Below are positions 50,250 to 59,420 of a stretch of DNA of 64,000 nucleotides, in pieces (positions within the stretch are counted from its first letter, which is position 1; every line of letters starts with the position of its first letter). The notes below the pieces were generated by a model. It saw only the letters and a program-made list of their open reading frames with translations. It was not told the origin of the DNA and searched no databases. Source of the DNA: Gemmatimonadota bacterium (GTDB lineage Bacteria > Gemmatimonadota > Gemmatimonadetes > Gemmatimonadales > GWC2-71-9); NCBI GenBank assembly GCA_003222195.1, contig QHVB01000024.1, positions 62,001 through 126,000 on the forward strand, written 5' to 3'. The position numbers and the translations under genes were made by a program.

Positions 50250-51097
50250 TTTGCCCTTTGGGCCAGGCGTTCCAGGGCCGATACGACCGCCGCGGGACGC
50301 TCCTCCTGCAGGTAGTGCCCGGCGCCGGGCTGGCTGTCCACCGCGAACGATAGGATCGCGTGGTTCAGCAAAGCGACCTCCGACGGCGGCACGTCGCCAT
50401 CGTGGTGCGCTGTACCTACGACCAAGGTCACGGGACACGCGATCCCGCCGAGACGCGGTGCGAGCTTCACCGGCTCGCGCGCGCGCGACATCGCCAGAAA
50501 GGCTCGCAGCGTGGCGTCGAAGTCACGCTCCTCACCGAGCGTGTAGCCCTGGACGACGCCGTCGGTCACCCATGATCGGTCGCCGGAAGATTCGAGCAGC
50601 ATGCCGCGAATCTTGCGGCGGATGAGGTTAATCCCGCCGAACAGCTTTATCCACGGGACGTAGCGCATCGCGCTGCGGAACACCGGCGTCGTCGCCTCTT
50701 CCGTCGGCCCCCCTTCGAGCGACACGATGCCACGCACGAGATCGGGTCTCTCGAGAGCGAGCCGGAACGCCATCGCGGCGCCGAGCGAATGGGCGAGCAC
50801 GAGCACGGGGCCGGAGCCCAGCGAATCGAGCACGGCCGCGAGGCGACGCGACTGCGCGTCGAGCGAGTAATCGGCTTTGGGCGGCCGGCTCGAGAAGCCG
50901 GTGCCGAGTGGCTCGATGACAATCGGCCGGAATCCTCGGGCGGCGAGGAGCGGCAGGACTTTCCGGAAGGTAAAGGCCGCACCGAACAGACCCGGCACCA
51001 GCGCGACCGGCCGACCGTCACCGGGCCAGGCTTCGACGTGCATCGTTTCCGCGGGGGCGACGACGACGTAGGGATGCTGCGGCCCGTCTCCAAGCAT
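50246..51097 (-). CDS. Alpha/beta-hydrolase
   Basis: 283 aa. Oxyanion-side LVPGLFGAAFTF, nucleophile elbow LAHSLGAAMA, and catalytic His in GAGHYLQEE. An ester or thioester hydrolase; in this operon deacylation of a lipid intermediate or acyl transfer is plausible. Its start shares one base with the stop of the upstream CDP-alcohol transferase. Confidence 0.8.
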   Translation of the reverse strand: MLGDGPQHPYVVVAPAETMHVEAWPGDGRPVALVPGLFGAAFTFRKVLPLLAARGFRPIVIEPLGTGFSSRPPKADYSLDAQSRRLAAVLDSLGSGPVLVLAHSLGAAMAFRLALERPDLVRGIVSLEGGPTEEATTPVFRSAMRYVPWIKLFGGINLIRRKIRGMLLESSGDRSWVTDGVVQGYTLGEERDFDATLRAFLAMSRAREPVKLAPRLGGIACPVTLVVGTAHHDGDVPPSEVALLNHAILSFAVDSQPGAGHYLQEERPAAVVSALERLAQRAK

Positions 51098-51702
51098 TAC
51101 GGGATCTCGAGGCGCGCCGCACGCGACGCGACCGTGTTCAGGTCACCGCCCAGCGCGTCCATGTTGCGTTGAAAGCGGCAGTCGATGATGAGCAGTCCCG
51201 CGACGTACGCCGCAAGATTCACGATGAAGATGATCGAGAAGATGAGCGGATATGGGGCCCAGATTCCGAAGTAGAGCGCGAAGCGCTTCACGCCGGGATC
51301 GAGGCGCGAGCGATCGACGACCGTCGTGAGCAGCAGCACCGCGACCGACGCGAGCAGCGCCAGCCGCAGCGACACCAGCCCCCCCGCGGCGCAGCCCACG
51401 AAAATCGCGATCTCCGACGCGCGATCGAGCCACGTGTCCAGCCGATGCCCCGCTGCGGACACGAGCCCGAACTGCCGCGCGATGCCGCCGTCGAGCGCAT
51501 CGAGGAGTTGCCCGATGGCCATGAGCACCAGCGCGGGGACAACGCGGCCGGTCGCGAACACGGCGCCCGCGGCAACGCTCACCCCAAACGCGGCCCAGGT
51601 CACCTGATCGGGCGACAGCCCGAGAGTGACGTGCACGAATCGCAGGACCGGGCGAATGCCGCGGTCTACAGCGGAGCCAAGAACAGGAGCAAATTCATAC
51701 AT
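51097..51702 (-). CDS. CDP-alcohol phosphatidyltransferase (first of two)
   Basis: 201 aa, six predicted membrane helices. The family signature DGxxARx8Gx3Dx3D is exact: DGGIARQF...G...LDTWLD around residues 70-95. Joins a CDP-activated lipid (or alcohol) to an alcohol, releasing CMP. It overlaps the upstream DUF457-like gene by 37 bases. Substrate not determinable. Confidence 0.9.
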   Translation of the reverse strand: MYEFAPVLGSAVDRGIRPVLRFVHVTLGLSPDQVTWAAFGVSVAAGAVFATGRVVPALVLMAIGQLLDALDGGIARQFGLVSAAGHRLDTWLDRASEIAIFVGCAAGGLVSLRLALLASVAVLLLTTVVDRSRLDPGVKRFALYFGIWAPYPLIFSIIFIVNLAAYVAGLLIIDCRFQRNMDALGGDLNTVASRAARLEIP

Positions 51703-52103
51703 AGCAACACCACAATGAGGATTGCTTCTTTCGCCTTATCAGAGACCCCGACGAGAAACCCCTGCGTCACGAGCGGCGAGTACGGATACCACGGCATCTT
51801 CTCGTAGCCGACGCTGTAGTCCATCGCGAGGTGAATGACGAAAAAGATCGCCGGAACCCACGTCCCCAGGAAGAAGCACAGCGGGAGGATCCACAGCAGC
51901 GCGACCGGCTCCTGCAGCGACGTCCGCCAGTAATAGCCTCTTTCATTCTTCAACCCAATAGCCTTCAAGTAGAAAGGAGCCTTGATGACGTGATCGAGGT
52001 CGACGCCGACGCCGAAGACGTACGCCAGCACGACATCACTGCCCGTGAGCTTCAGGAGGCGCACGCCGAGTGTCGTGGCGAGCGCATGCGTGACGATCGT
52101 CAT
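51666..52103 (-). CDS. Small membrane protein, YdjM/DUF457-like metal-dependent hydrolase
   Basis: 145 aa with four hydrophobic segments. The His/Asp pattern [20 protein letters not shown] and HLAMDYSVG resembles the predicted membrane-bound metal hydrolases of the YdjM (DUF457) family. Overlaps both neighbours in the operon. Function within the pathway unknown. Confidence 0.6.
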   Translation of the reverse strand: MTIVTHALATTLGVRLLKLTGSDVVLAYVFGVGVDLDHVIKAPFYLKAIGLKNERGYYWRTSLQEPVALLWILPLCFFLGTWVPAIFFVIHLAMDYSVGYEKMPWYPYSPLVTQGFLVGVSDKAKEAILIVVLLCMNLLLFLAPL

Positions 52104-53104
52104 GTGGCCGGCTCACTCGCCGACGCCGGACTCGGCCCCACGATCAAGACGAGCAGCAATCCCGCGGCGATCCACGCGAAGTCCCGGACACGACTGACGA
52201 TCGAGGTATACAGTCCGAGCAGGGGATCGAGCCCGAACAGGTTGAAGAGCGCGTAGAAGCTGCCCTCGCGAGCCCCGATTTCGAACGGCACCATGAACAG
52301 CACGTTCCCCGCAATGGCCTCGAGCCCCCCGATCGTGAACGCCAGCAGGTAGTCAAGCCGGAATCCCAGGCTGGCGACGATCAGCACGATCTCGAGCATG
52401 AAGATGCAACGGCTCAGATACTCGAGCAGGATCGCCTGCACGAACCGCTTTGGCTGGTGGTGATAGAAATCGGTGATCTGCTGATCCAGCTCGATCAGCA
52501 GCGCCCGTTTCGACTCGAGCCGCGCGCTCAGACGGCGGATCAGCGGAATTTTGCTCATCCAATTCAGGATGCGCTCGAGCAGGCCACTGCGGTGGGCCGA
52601 CAGGAGCAGCGCGATGATGAGCAGCAACACGGCGCCCACAATGCCCAGAACCACTTGGACGACGACCGGCGTTGCGCGCGGCAGCAGGGCGAACGCGAGG
52701 ACGACGGCGGTAAGCCAGACGAGCACATAGGTAAACGAATGCAACATCCGGTGGAGAATGACCGAGCCGGCCGCGCGCCGCTTGCCGAGCCACGGCGCGA
52801 CGGCCGCGGCGCGGAACGGCTCACCGCCCGCGTTGATGAGCGGCGTGAGAAAGTTGAGCGCGCCCGCGGATACGAGCACGGCGTACGTGCGCCAGTACGG
52901 CGGCCGGCCCGAGTCTCCCATCGTGAGCTGCCAGGCGAGGGCGCTGCAGGCGTAGACCAGAGCGTAGAGCAGGACGATCGGCACGAACATGAAGCCGGTG
53001 CGTCCGGCATCGGAGACGAGCTGGCCGACGCCGATCTGCGCAACGAGATATCCGAATACCGCTGCACCGAGGAGAAAGCAGGCGAGTTGCAGCGGCCGGC
53101 TCAT
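52100..53104 (-). CDS. UPF0104/AglD-type membrane protein (LPG-synthase-like flippase domain)
   Basis: 334 aa, eight or more membrane helices, with the family core LNFLTPLINAGGEPFRA and VPFEIGAREGSFYALF. The family includes the flippase half of lysyl-phosphatidylglycerol synthase. Likely moves the operon product, or a lipid-linked precursor, across the inner membrane. ATGA overlaps at both ends. Confidence 0.85.
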   Translation of the reverse strand: MSRPLQLACFLLGAAVFGYLVAQIGVGQLVSDAGRTGFMFVPIVLLYALVYACSALAWQLTMGDSGRPPYWRTYAVLVSAGALNFLTPLINAGGEPFRAAAVAPWLGKRRAAGSVILHRMLHSFTYVLVWLTAVVLAFALLPRATPVVVQVVLGIVGAVLLLIIALLLSAHRSGLLERILNWMSKIPLIRRLSARLESKRALLIELDQQITDFYHHQPKRFVQAILLEYLSRCIFMLEIVLIVASLGFRLDYLLAFTIGGLEAIAGNVLFMVPFEIGAREGSFYALFNLFGLDPLLGLYTSIVSRVRDFAWIAAGLLLVLIVGPSPASASEPAT

Positions 53105-54102
53105 GCGACCGCGGCGTACGAGGCCTCGAGCACCGCCGCGACCTGGACGATATCGGCCATCGGCCGGGCGCTGTCGCCCGTATCGAGCGTGGTCGCGAAA
53201 TCGTGGAACAGCTCCGCAAACCATTTGGCATACGACGCTTTGTCGAGATCGACGGTGTGATCGAACGACTCGGTGTGGCCGTCGCGCTCGAGCGTGAGCA
53301 TGCCGCCGCTCCACGTAATGCTCCCCCGCTCGCCGATGAAGCGGATCTCAGTCTCACGCCGCCGCGCGGCCCACGTGAGAAACATCGTCGCCATCCGATC
53401 GGGATAGCCGAACACAAGCTGCGCCGTGTCTTCGACGTCGTAGCCGTCATGCCGCAGCCGGCCGGTCCAGGCACGCACGGATTGCGGCGGACCCGCCACG
53501 TCCAGCAGCTCGTAGACCAGGTGCGTGCCGTGATCGAGCAGCACGCCGCCCCGTCCATCGGCGCGACGTCCCCGCCAGGGCACGGGCGCCTGACCGGCGC
53601 CAGGATCGGCGGCGAGACGATATACCCGGAACTCCGCCAGATACCAACGTCCGATCGCGCCCTCGTCGAGCCACTGCTTGAGACGGCGCCACACCGGATT
53701 GAAGCGATATTGATGGCAGGGCATCACTACGCGGCGCGCATCGAGCGCCGCCGCGGCCAGCGTGGCCGCCTCGGCGCGATTCACCGCGACCGGCTTTTCG
53801 CACAGGACATGGTAGCCCTGCGACAGTGCCCACAGCGACAGCTCGAGGTGAGACGACGTCGGGGTGCAGATGTCGACGAAGTCGACGGGGCCGAGGTCCG
53901 CCAGCTGATCGGGACGAGACAGGAGCGGAATCCCGGCGAACGACGCCGGCGCGTGCGGCGCGTCGTCTACGATCCCGACGATCCGCAGTCGCGACGCCAC
54001 CTTCGGATCGGCTTGAAACGCGGGCAGGTGGCCGGAGCGCGCGATGCCCCCGAGGCCGAGGAGCACGCCACGATAGACGCGAGCGTCAGGCGAGTTGTGC
54101 AT
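53101..54102 (-). CDS. Gfo/Idh/MocA-family oxidoreductase
   Basis: 333 aa. NAD(P)-binding GVLLGLGGIARSGHLPAF, catalytic Lys in VLCEKPVAV and substrate domain with HQYRFNP and LLDHGTH. Family members oxidise inositol or sugar hydroxyls, which would create a ketone for the neighbouring aminotransferase. Overlaps the upstream CDP-alcohol gene by 17 bases. Confidence 0.88.
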   Translation of the reverse strand: MHNSPDARVYRGVLLGLGGIARSGHLPAFQADPKVASRLRIVGIVDDAPHAPASFAGIPLLSRPDQLADLGPVDFVDICTPTSSHLELSLWALSQGYHVLCEKPVAVNRAEAATLAAAALDARRVVMPCHQYRFNPVWRRLKQWLDEGAIGRWYLAEFRVYRLAADPGAGQAPVPWRGRRADGRGGVLLDHGTHLVYELLDVAGPPQSVRAWTGRLRHDGYDVEDTAQLVFGYPDRMATMFLTWAARRRETEIRFIGERGSITWSGGMLTLERDGHTESFDHTVDLDKASYAKWFAELFHDFATTLDTGDSARPMADIVQVAAVLEASYAAVA

Positions 54103-54937
54103 GGAATTTCGGCTCGCGCTCGTGCGCCAGAATGAGGACGACCAGCACCAGATTCAGGGGCACGACGACGATCCAGCAATACGCCGCGGGCCAGTGTGGC
54201 ACCGCGGTCAGCGCCAGCAGCAGGAAGCGAATGTTCTGCGCGATCAGCGCGCACCCCCGCACCACCCAGCGCTGTCGCTCGGCCCAGGAGCGGCGCAACG
54301 AGTCGGGCACCTCACGCCCCGAATACGCGCGGGCGAGCGCTGTCGTGCGAGGGAAAAGCAACGCCTGCCGGCGCGTGTAGTCGCCGTAGATCCAGGAAGA
54401 GATCCGCCCCCACCACGAATCGCCGCTCTCGACACTCGTCTGCTCGGGGACGTCGAGCTCGTCACCCTCTCCGATCGCGAAGCGCAGATACGCCTGGCGA
54501 ATGAAGTCGGCTGCGGCCGCCTGGTAGGAGTGAGAGAACAGCGCGGCCATCGCCAGCGCGACTCCACCCCAGCCCCAATGTCCGGCATACAGGCGGGCGG
54601 CGAGATGCCCATACAGACTGACGAAGCGGCCACTGTCGGCGAGGCCATCGAGGATCCTGCCCATGCGGGTCGACGTGCCACGCAGGCGTGCGAGCTGCCC
54701 GTCGACGCTGTCCAGCAGGTCCGACACGATGAACAGCAAGACGCCGCACGCGTTGACCCAGGCGCTGCGGTACCAGAACAGGTGACCCGCGAGCACGCCC
54801 AGCACCAGGCTCGCGAGCGTCACGGCATCGGCCGAGATGCGCGTCGGCAGGAGCGCGGTCGCCACGCGCCACCCCAGCGGCCGGAAGAAGCGCCGATCGG
54901 CCCATTCTTCTACGACGGGTCCCTTACTTGCGTACAC
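54086..54937 (-). CDS. CDP-alcohol phosphatidyltransferase (second of two, DIPP-synthase-like)
   Basis: 283 aa. Exact signature spanning DGQLARLRGTSTRMG and LDGLAD, within multiple membrane helices. The N-terminal VVEEWADRRFFRPLG and TLASLVLGVLAG resemble di-myo-inositol-phosphate phosphate synthases, which use CDP-inositol; that resemblance is from memory. A soluble insertion follows (residues about 150-220). With the nucleotidyltransferase two genes on, a CDP-polyol donor is likely. Confidence 0.88.
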   Translation of the reverse strand: MYASKGPVVEEWADRRFFRPLGWRVATALLPTRISADAVTLASLVLGVLAGHLFWYRSAWVNACGVLLFIVSDLLDSVDGQLARLRGTSTRMGRILDGLADSGRFVSLYGHLAARLYAGHWGWGGVALAMAALFSHSYQAAAADFIRQAYLRFAIGEGDELDVPEQTSVESGDSWWGRISSWIYGDYTRRQALLFPRTTALARAYSGREVPDSLRRSWAERQRWVVRGCALIAQNIRFLLLALTAVPHWPAAYCWIVVVPLNLVLVVLILAHEREPKFHAQLA

Positions 54938-56243
54938 GCGCGCCGGCCTCCTCGAGCACCGCTTTCATCGTGGCGAGAGCCTCCATCGCCTGTTCGTCCG
55001 TGATGACGAGCGGCGGGTTGATGCGCACTTCGGGATTGTAGATCATCGCGATGACGCCGCGCGCGAGCAACGTGTCGAAAATCCAGCGCGTGACCTTCTT
55101 ATCGAGCAGCTTCCGCGTGCCGGGCACCACGAGATCCATGCCGATCATCAGGCCGCGGCCGCGCACGTCGCTCACGATTGGAATCTCGTCTTCCCAGCGC
55201 TGCATCTCGGCGAGCATCAGCGCACCGAGCCGGCGGCTGTGCTCCACGAGCCCTTCTTCCACGATCGTGCGGATCGTGACGTGCGCCGCCGCGGCCGCGA
55301 GCGGGTTGCCGCCGTAGCTCGACGAGCTGCCGCTCGGATTGGCCCACGGCTTCGAGAACGCGATCGGCTCGCGGATCACGAGGCCGCTGACTGGAAACCC
55401 GCCGCCAAATCCCTTGCCGACGAGCAACACGTCGGGCACGACGGCGTCGTGCTCCACGGCGAACATCTTGCCCGTTCGCCCGAAGCCGGTGATCATCTCG
55501 TCGCAGATCAGGAGCGCGCCGATCTCGGTTGCGAGCGCGCGCAGCGCGCGCAGGTAGCCCGGCGGCGGCACGACGTTGCCGGCCGTCCCCTGCACCGGCT
55601 CGACGATGATCGCGGCGATGTCGTTCGTCGTTTCGAGCGCGATCTTGGACCGCACGAAATCGACGCAGTGCCACTCGCAGGACGGGAACGTCTTGCCGAA
55701 CGCGCAGCGCGCGCACGAGGCGTACGGGGTCGAGTAGTTGCCGGGGGCCAGCGGCCCAAGGCCGTGCTTGAAGCTGCCCGACAAGAGCGGCAGGACTCCT
55801 CCCGTCTTGCCATGGAAGCCACCCCAGAATCCCATCATTTCGTGCCGACCGGTGGCGGCTTTCGCGAGCCGCACCGCCGCTTCGACCGCCTCTGCACCAC
55901 TCGAGTAGAGCTGCGTGCGGTTCAAGTCCCCGGGCGCGAGCTCCGCAATCAGCTTGACGAGAGCGGCCCGATGCTCGGACGTAAAGCTCCCCACGTGCAC
56001 GCGCTCGAGCTGTCGCGACATCTCGGCGACATACCGTGGATGGGCGTAGCCGAGGCTGGCCACGCCGACGCCGGCGAGCAGGTCCACGTAGCGGTTGCCG
56101 TCCACGTCCCACAGCACGGCGCCCTCGCCGCGATCCATGCACAGCTTGCTGAAGAGCGCGACGCTCTGGGTGCCGGGCGCGAGGTATTGCGCCTCGAGCT
56201 CGAAGATGCGCTGCGACTGCAATTGGATATCAAGGTCGGTCAT
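54924..56243 (-). CDS. Class III PLP aminotransferase with inserted Cys cluster
   Basis: 439 aa. PLP Lys in DVLLVGKGFGGGFPVS, SSGAEAVEAAVR, ICDEMITGFGRTG and VEPVQGTAG are canonical. An insertion around residues 175-195 has C-x2-C-x8-C-x3-C (CARCAFGKTFPSCEWHC), a likely metal or iron-sulfur site not found in standard ornithine/GABA enzymes. Expected to aminate the product of the Gfo/Idh dehydrogenase. Confidence 0.88.
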   Translation of the reverse strand: MTDLDIQLQSQRIFELEAQYLAPGTQSVALFSKLCMDRGEGAVLWDVDGNRYVDLLAGVGVASLGYAHPRYVAEMSRQLERVHVGSFTSEHRAALVKLIAELAPGDLNRTQLYSSGAEAVEAAVRLAKAATGRHEMMGFWGGFHGKTGGVLPLLSGSFKHGLGPLAPGNYSTPYASCARCAFGKTFPSCEWHCVDFVRSKIALETTNDIAAIIVEPVQGTAGNVVPPPGYLRALRALATEIGALLICDEMITGFGRTGKMFAVEHDAVVPDVLLVGKGFGGGFPVSGLVIREPIAFSKPWANPSGSSSSYGGNPLAAAAAHVTIRTIVEEGLVEHSRRLGALMLAEMQRWEDEIPIVSDVRGRGLMIGMDLVVPGTRKLLDKKVTRWIFDTLLARGVIAMIYNPEVRINPPLVITDEQAMEALATMKAVLEEAGARVRK

Positions 56244-57073
56244 GCCTGTGTTCCGTTCGCGGCCTTTTCGTCGATATAGGCGGCGATCGCCTCTGCAGCG
56301 GCGATGCGCACGGGAGCAAAAGAAGGCCAGTCGTTGAGATCGATGAGCACCGGCGTATCGGGCTCAGGGAACGCGACGTCGCCGCCAAACACCTCGAGCC
56401 CCACGGCGCGTGCCGCCGCGAATACGAGCTCCTTCAGCCGTTCCTCCGAGATGTCGACCCGGCCTGGATCGGCGGCATACCACGAGAAAAAGCGCCCATC
56501 AGCAAGGGCGTAGAACTTCACGATCGGGCCACCGACGTGCGCTTGCAGCGCCACGCGCGTGACGCCGCGCCGCGCGAATCCCGCGATCGCGTCCGTCACA
56601 CCCGCTTCCTTGGCCGCCACGACGTCCGCGCTGGTCTCGGCGTGCACGTCGCCGCGCTTGACCCACACCGGCCGTCCATCCCCGTTCAATTGATGGACCA
56701 GCGGCATCAGGGCTGCGGGCTCGGCGGTCGGAACGATCAGCGTGCGGGGGAAGGCGACGCCGGCGGCCGCCATGTGTCCGACCAGCCGGTGACGGTGACA
56801 GTTCAGAACGCTTTCCGGCGGATTGACGGCCAACGCCTCCCGCGGCACCAGGTCGAGCAGACGCTCGGACGCCGCGGGACCCTGGCACATGTTCACGTAG
56901 AGATCGGCGGCTGGGAGCCGGCCCGCCGCAACATCCCCTTCACCCATGCGCGTGACCAGCCAACCGCGCCGTTCCAGCCCGGCGATCGTGTCGTCGAGGA
57001 TCGCCGTGTCGTTGCTGCGATGCTGTGCCGGCGAATACGTGGGGCTGCGGTAGAGGGCGACGAGACGTTTCAT
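56240..57073 (-). CDS. ATP-grasp ligase-like protein
   Basis: 277 aa. N-terminal Rossmann part, VNPPESVLNCHRHRLVGHM, WVKRGDVHAETSADV (ATP-binding Lys) and VLIDLNDWPSF (metal-binding Asp and Asn) outline an ATP-grasp fold of the RimK sort. Would form an amide or ester on the aminated intermediate. ATGA overlap with both neighbours. Substrate unknown. Confidence 0.75.
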   Translation of the reverse strand: MKRLVALYRSPTYSPAQHRSNDTAILDDTIAGLERRGWLVTRMGEGDVAAGRLPAADLYVNMCQGPAASERLLDLVPREALAVNPPESVLNCHRHRLVGHMAAAGVAFPRTLIVPTAEPAALMPLVHQLNGDGRPVWVKRGDVHAETSADVVAAKEAGVTDAIAGFARRGVTRVALQAHVGGPIVKFYALADGRFFSWYAADPGRVDISEERLKELVFAAARAVGLEVFGGDVAFPEPDTPVLIDLNDWPSFAPVRIAAAEAIAAYIDEKAANGTQA

Positions 57074-57771
57074 GACTTGGCGCTCGCGGCCAGCCAGCGT
57101 TCCGCCGCTTCGAGGTCGCTCTTGTGGTCGAGATCGATGATCCGCGGCACTTCGACCGTCGCCACTGGGGCCTTCAGCTCGACCAGCAGCCGGAGGAAGG
57201 CGCGCATGCGATGGAGCGAAGCGACCGCGACAGAAGCGAGTCGCCGCGCGACCGGACTCAAGCCATACACGCCGCCCGTGACGAGTAAGGACACGCCCGC
57301 GGGAGGCGGGGTGTCGAGGATCCCGGTGGCAAAACCCTGCGCGTCGCGCGTCACGTACAGCGGCAATTCATCGTCCACGAACGGCGTCACCGCGAGCGCG
57401 GCGGCCGCTCCTTCGTCGAGACACTGAGTCACACCGCGGTACAGGCGGCGCCAGTCGGCGGCCGGCATCACCGTATCGACCATCGCGCAGAACACCGGAC
57501 CGGGCGGCACGACCGCGAGACCGGCGACCAGTGTGTGCAGGGAGGACGGCGTCCGGCACGTCCGCACAATCGCGGGCACCGGGGCGGGAAGGTCAACCGA
57601 TATGCCGTCGCGAACCATGCAGGTGATCGAGTCGCAGCCCAGGCCGGCGAACGTTTCGATCAGATTGACGAGCTGTGGGCGGCCCGCGACCTCGACCAGC
57701 GCCTTGGGCGTCTCGACGCCATCGGCAGCCAGACGAGAGCCGCGACCCCCAGCCAAGATCAGTCCGCGCAT
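57070..57771 (-). CDS. MobA/NTP-transferase-like nucleotidyltransferase
   Basis: 233 aa with LILAGGRGSRL and TPKALVEVAGRPQL, the nucleotide-binding signature of sugar-phosphate and inositol-phosphate cytidylyltransferases. Active Asp in AMVDTVMP. Next to CDP-alcohol transferases the most economical reading is synthesis of a CDP-polyol, as in the inositol-1-phosphate cytidylyltransferase / DIPP synthase pair. Shares one base with the HAD stop. Confidence 0.82.
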   Translation of the reverse strand: MRGLILAGGRGSRLAADGVETPKALVEVAGRPQLVNLIETFAGLGCDSITCMVRDGISVDLPAPVPAIVRTCRTPSSLHTLVAGLAVVPPGPVFCAMVDTVMPAADWRRLYRGVTQCLDEGAAAALAVTPFVDDELPLYVTRDAQGFATGILDTPPPAGVSLLVTGGVYGLSPVARRLASVAVASLHRMRAFLRLLVELKAPVATVEVPRIIDLDHKSDLEAAERWLAASAKS

Positions 57772-58460
57772 CACGAGTCGAGCACTCTGCCAAGGTCCGA
57801 CAATGTTTGCAAGCGCACCGTTGGAATGCCTGTTTCCCGCGACTTCTCCGTTTCGGGCGCGAGCCACGCAGTCGACAGGCCCAACGCCGCGGCGGGACGG
57901 ATGTCCGACTCGAAGTTGTCGCCGACCATCCAGGCCGGCTCCGAGACGAGTCCGGGCCAGCTGAGTGCATGCTGAAACAGGCGCGGGTCCGGCTTCGTGA
58001 TCCCGACGCGTCCTGAATCGGCAACGACGGAGAAGAAACGCATCACGCCAAGCTCTTCGAGGCAGCGCTCGAGATTGCCGGTGAAATTCGAAACGACCCC
58101 TAAGTGATACGACTGGTGCAGCCGCTCGAGCAGCTCTTCGTTGCGGCGCACGGTCGTGCATGTCGAGGAATGAAACTGATCGGCGATGGCCCGGGGCGAA
58201 AGGCCGGCACCATCGGATAGCCGGGGTAATAACAAGGCGGTTTGAGCGTCTACCATCGCGCGGAATCCCAGCCTCTCTATCCCTGAGAGCCGCTCGAGAG
58301 CTCGGTCCGACTCACGAAACGACCGGTCGAACGCCGCGAACGACTGTTTACCGCCTGCCGCGCGATACGCGGCGTGAAAGCGAACGCTCCAACGGGCGCC
58401 GTCCGCGTCCAGCGTCCCACCGAAATCGAAAAGTACCAAGCCGCGCACTCGTGCCCACAC
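57771..58460 (-). CDS. HAD-superfamily phosphatase
   Basis: 229 aa, GTG start. Motif I VLFDFGGTLDAD (second Asp replaced by Gly, as in some subfamilies), motif II VVSNFTGN, Lys in GITKPDP, motif IV MVGDNFESDIRPA. Cytoplasmic phosphatase, probably acting on a phosphorylated precursor or product such as a phosphodiester-derived monophosphate. First gene of the twelve-gene operon; a later GTG at 58448 is an alternative start. Confidence 0.82.
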   Translation of the reverse strand: MWARVRGLVLFDFGGTLDADGARWSVRFHAAYRAAGGKQSFAAFDRSFRESDRALERLSGIERLGFRAMVDAQTALLLPRLSDGAGLSPRAIADQFHSSTCTTVRRNEELLERLHQSYHLGVVSNFTGNLERCLEELGVMRFFSVVADSGRVGITKPDPRLFQHALSWPGLVSEPAWMVGDNFESDIRPAAALGLSTAWLAPETEKSRETGIPTVRLQTLSDLGRVLDS

Positions 58461-58480
58461 CCCGGCTCGAAAGAGGGAGG

Positions 58481-58508
58481 AGTATGTACGGGGTGTTTCC
58501 CCTCAGAA
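58481..58508 (-). promoter_or_regulatory. Possible promoter of the twelve-gene operon
   Basis: Minus strand: TTCTGA, 16 bases, CATACT, starting about 50 bases upstream of the HAD start. The spacer contains GGGGAAACACCCC, an imperfect palindrome that could be an operator. Weak match; no other candidate was better. Confidence 0.3.
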
Positions 58509-58557
58509 CGACCCGTAGAGGGGGGGTATGGTCACGGAGTTTAGAAAGAGGTACGGC

Positions 58558-59010
58558 CTACCGGAAGATGGTCCCCGCGCCGAGGGCCAAGAGGGCAAGT
58601 ACCCCGGCAAGAGTCGCAAAAATGGCCTGCCGGCGACGCAAACCCGTAAAGGCTTCAGGCAGCTCGCCTCGGGCGTCGACCTGCAGCCTGCCGAGCCGGG
58701 CCGCGGTAGGGGTCACGACCCCGATGACCACAACGGCCCCGAGCAGGCCGAACGTTTGCATCGCCATGAGCCAGGTGGGAACTGTGGAGCTCTTGAAGTA
58801 GGGCACTGACAACACGATACCGCTCACCACCACCAGCACGGCCCCCGGGCCGATCAGGTTGCGCGCGACGACGCTCATAACGCGATAGACCGCCAGGCGA
58901 TGGTCGGGCGGGAGATACTTCGCGGTGATCCCGCTGAGCATGACGGCGAGACCACCGCCCAGCCAGGCCACGAACCCCATGACATGGAGGAACAGCCAGA
59001 AGCCTCTCAC
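58558..59010 (-). CDS. Small integral membrane protein (DUF2269/CopD-like)
   Basis: 150 aa with four membrane helices, opening FWLFLHVMGFVAWLGGGLAVM as in CopD/DUF2269 membrane proteins. Conserved His and Trp near the start may bind a metal or heme. GTG start overlaps the DUF2203 stop. Last gene of the nadE operon. Confidence 0.65.
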   Translation of the reverse strand: MRGFWLFLHVMGFVAWLGGGLAVMLSGITAKYLPPDHRLAVYRVMSVVARNLIGPGAVLVVVSGIVLSVPYFKSSTVPTWLMAMQTFGLLGAVVVIGVVTPTAARLGRLQVDARGELPEAFTGLRRRQAIFATLAGVLALLALGAGTIFR

Positions 59011-59420
59011 GTGCGGCTCAAGACTTCGGGCAATGGCTGCCGCCCTGCGAACCCCGCCTCCAGCTCGTGCCAGTGCGTGATCCGATCCTCACCGAACTTC
59101 CAGCACCACAGGATTTCGCGCTCGTCCAGCCGGCCGTGGAAATCCACAAGCCCGAGGTCGAATCCCTTGAACTCGCAGCCGATCTCCCCGAGCTCGCCGA
59201 GGAAGCCGTTGATCTTCGCCGCGACGGCGTCGATCTGGGCCTTCAGGTCGATCTGCTCCTTTGACTCGCCCCAATCGGGCCGCGCCTGCGCCGCCACCAG
59301 CTCGTAGCGGGCAACGAGATCCTTCCACTCCGGGTAGACCGCCCTGATGTCCTGGACGACGCGCTTGACTAAGGGGAGCGTCCGGTTGGCTTCGGCGAGC
59401 GTGAAGAACTTGTGCGCCAC
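59007..59420 (-). CDS. DUF2203 family protein
   Basis: 137 aa; opening FFTLAEANRTLPLVKRVV and the later VDFHGRLDEREILWCWKFGE are typical of the DUF2203 family. Mostly helical, cytoplasmic, function unknown. GTG start shares one base with the stop of the CBS gene. Confidence 0.8.
   Translation of the reverse strand: MAHKFFTLAEANRTLPLVKRVVQDIRAVYPEWKDLVARYELVAAQARPDWGESKEQIDLKAQIDAVAAKINGFLGELGEIGCEFKGFDLGLVDFHGRLDEREILWCWKFGEDRITHWHELEAGFAGRQPLPEVLSRT

Noticed and set aside
54837-56279. 480-codon plus-strand ORF
   Set aside because: Antisense of the class III aminotransferase and CDP-alcohol genes; no recognisable features.
58484-58809. Plus-strand small ORFs at 58484 and 58528 with purine-rich leaders
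   Set aside because: They run antisense through the DUF2269-like gene and show no conserved pattern.
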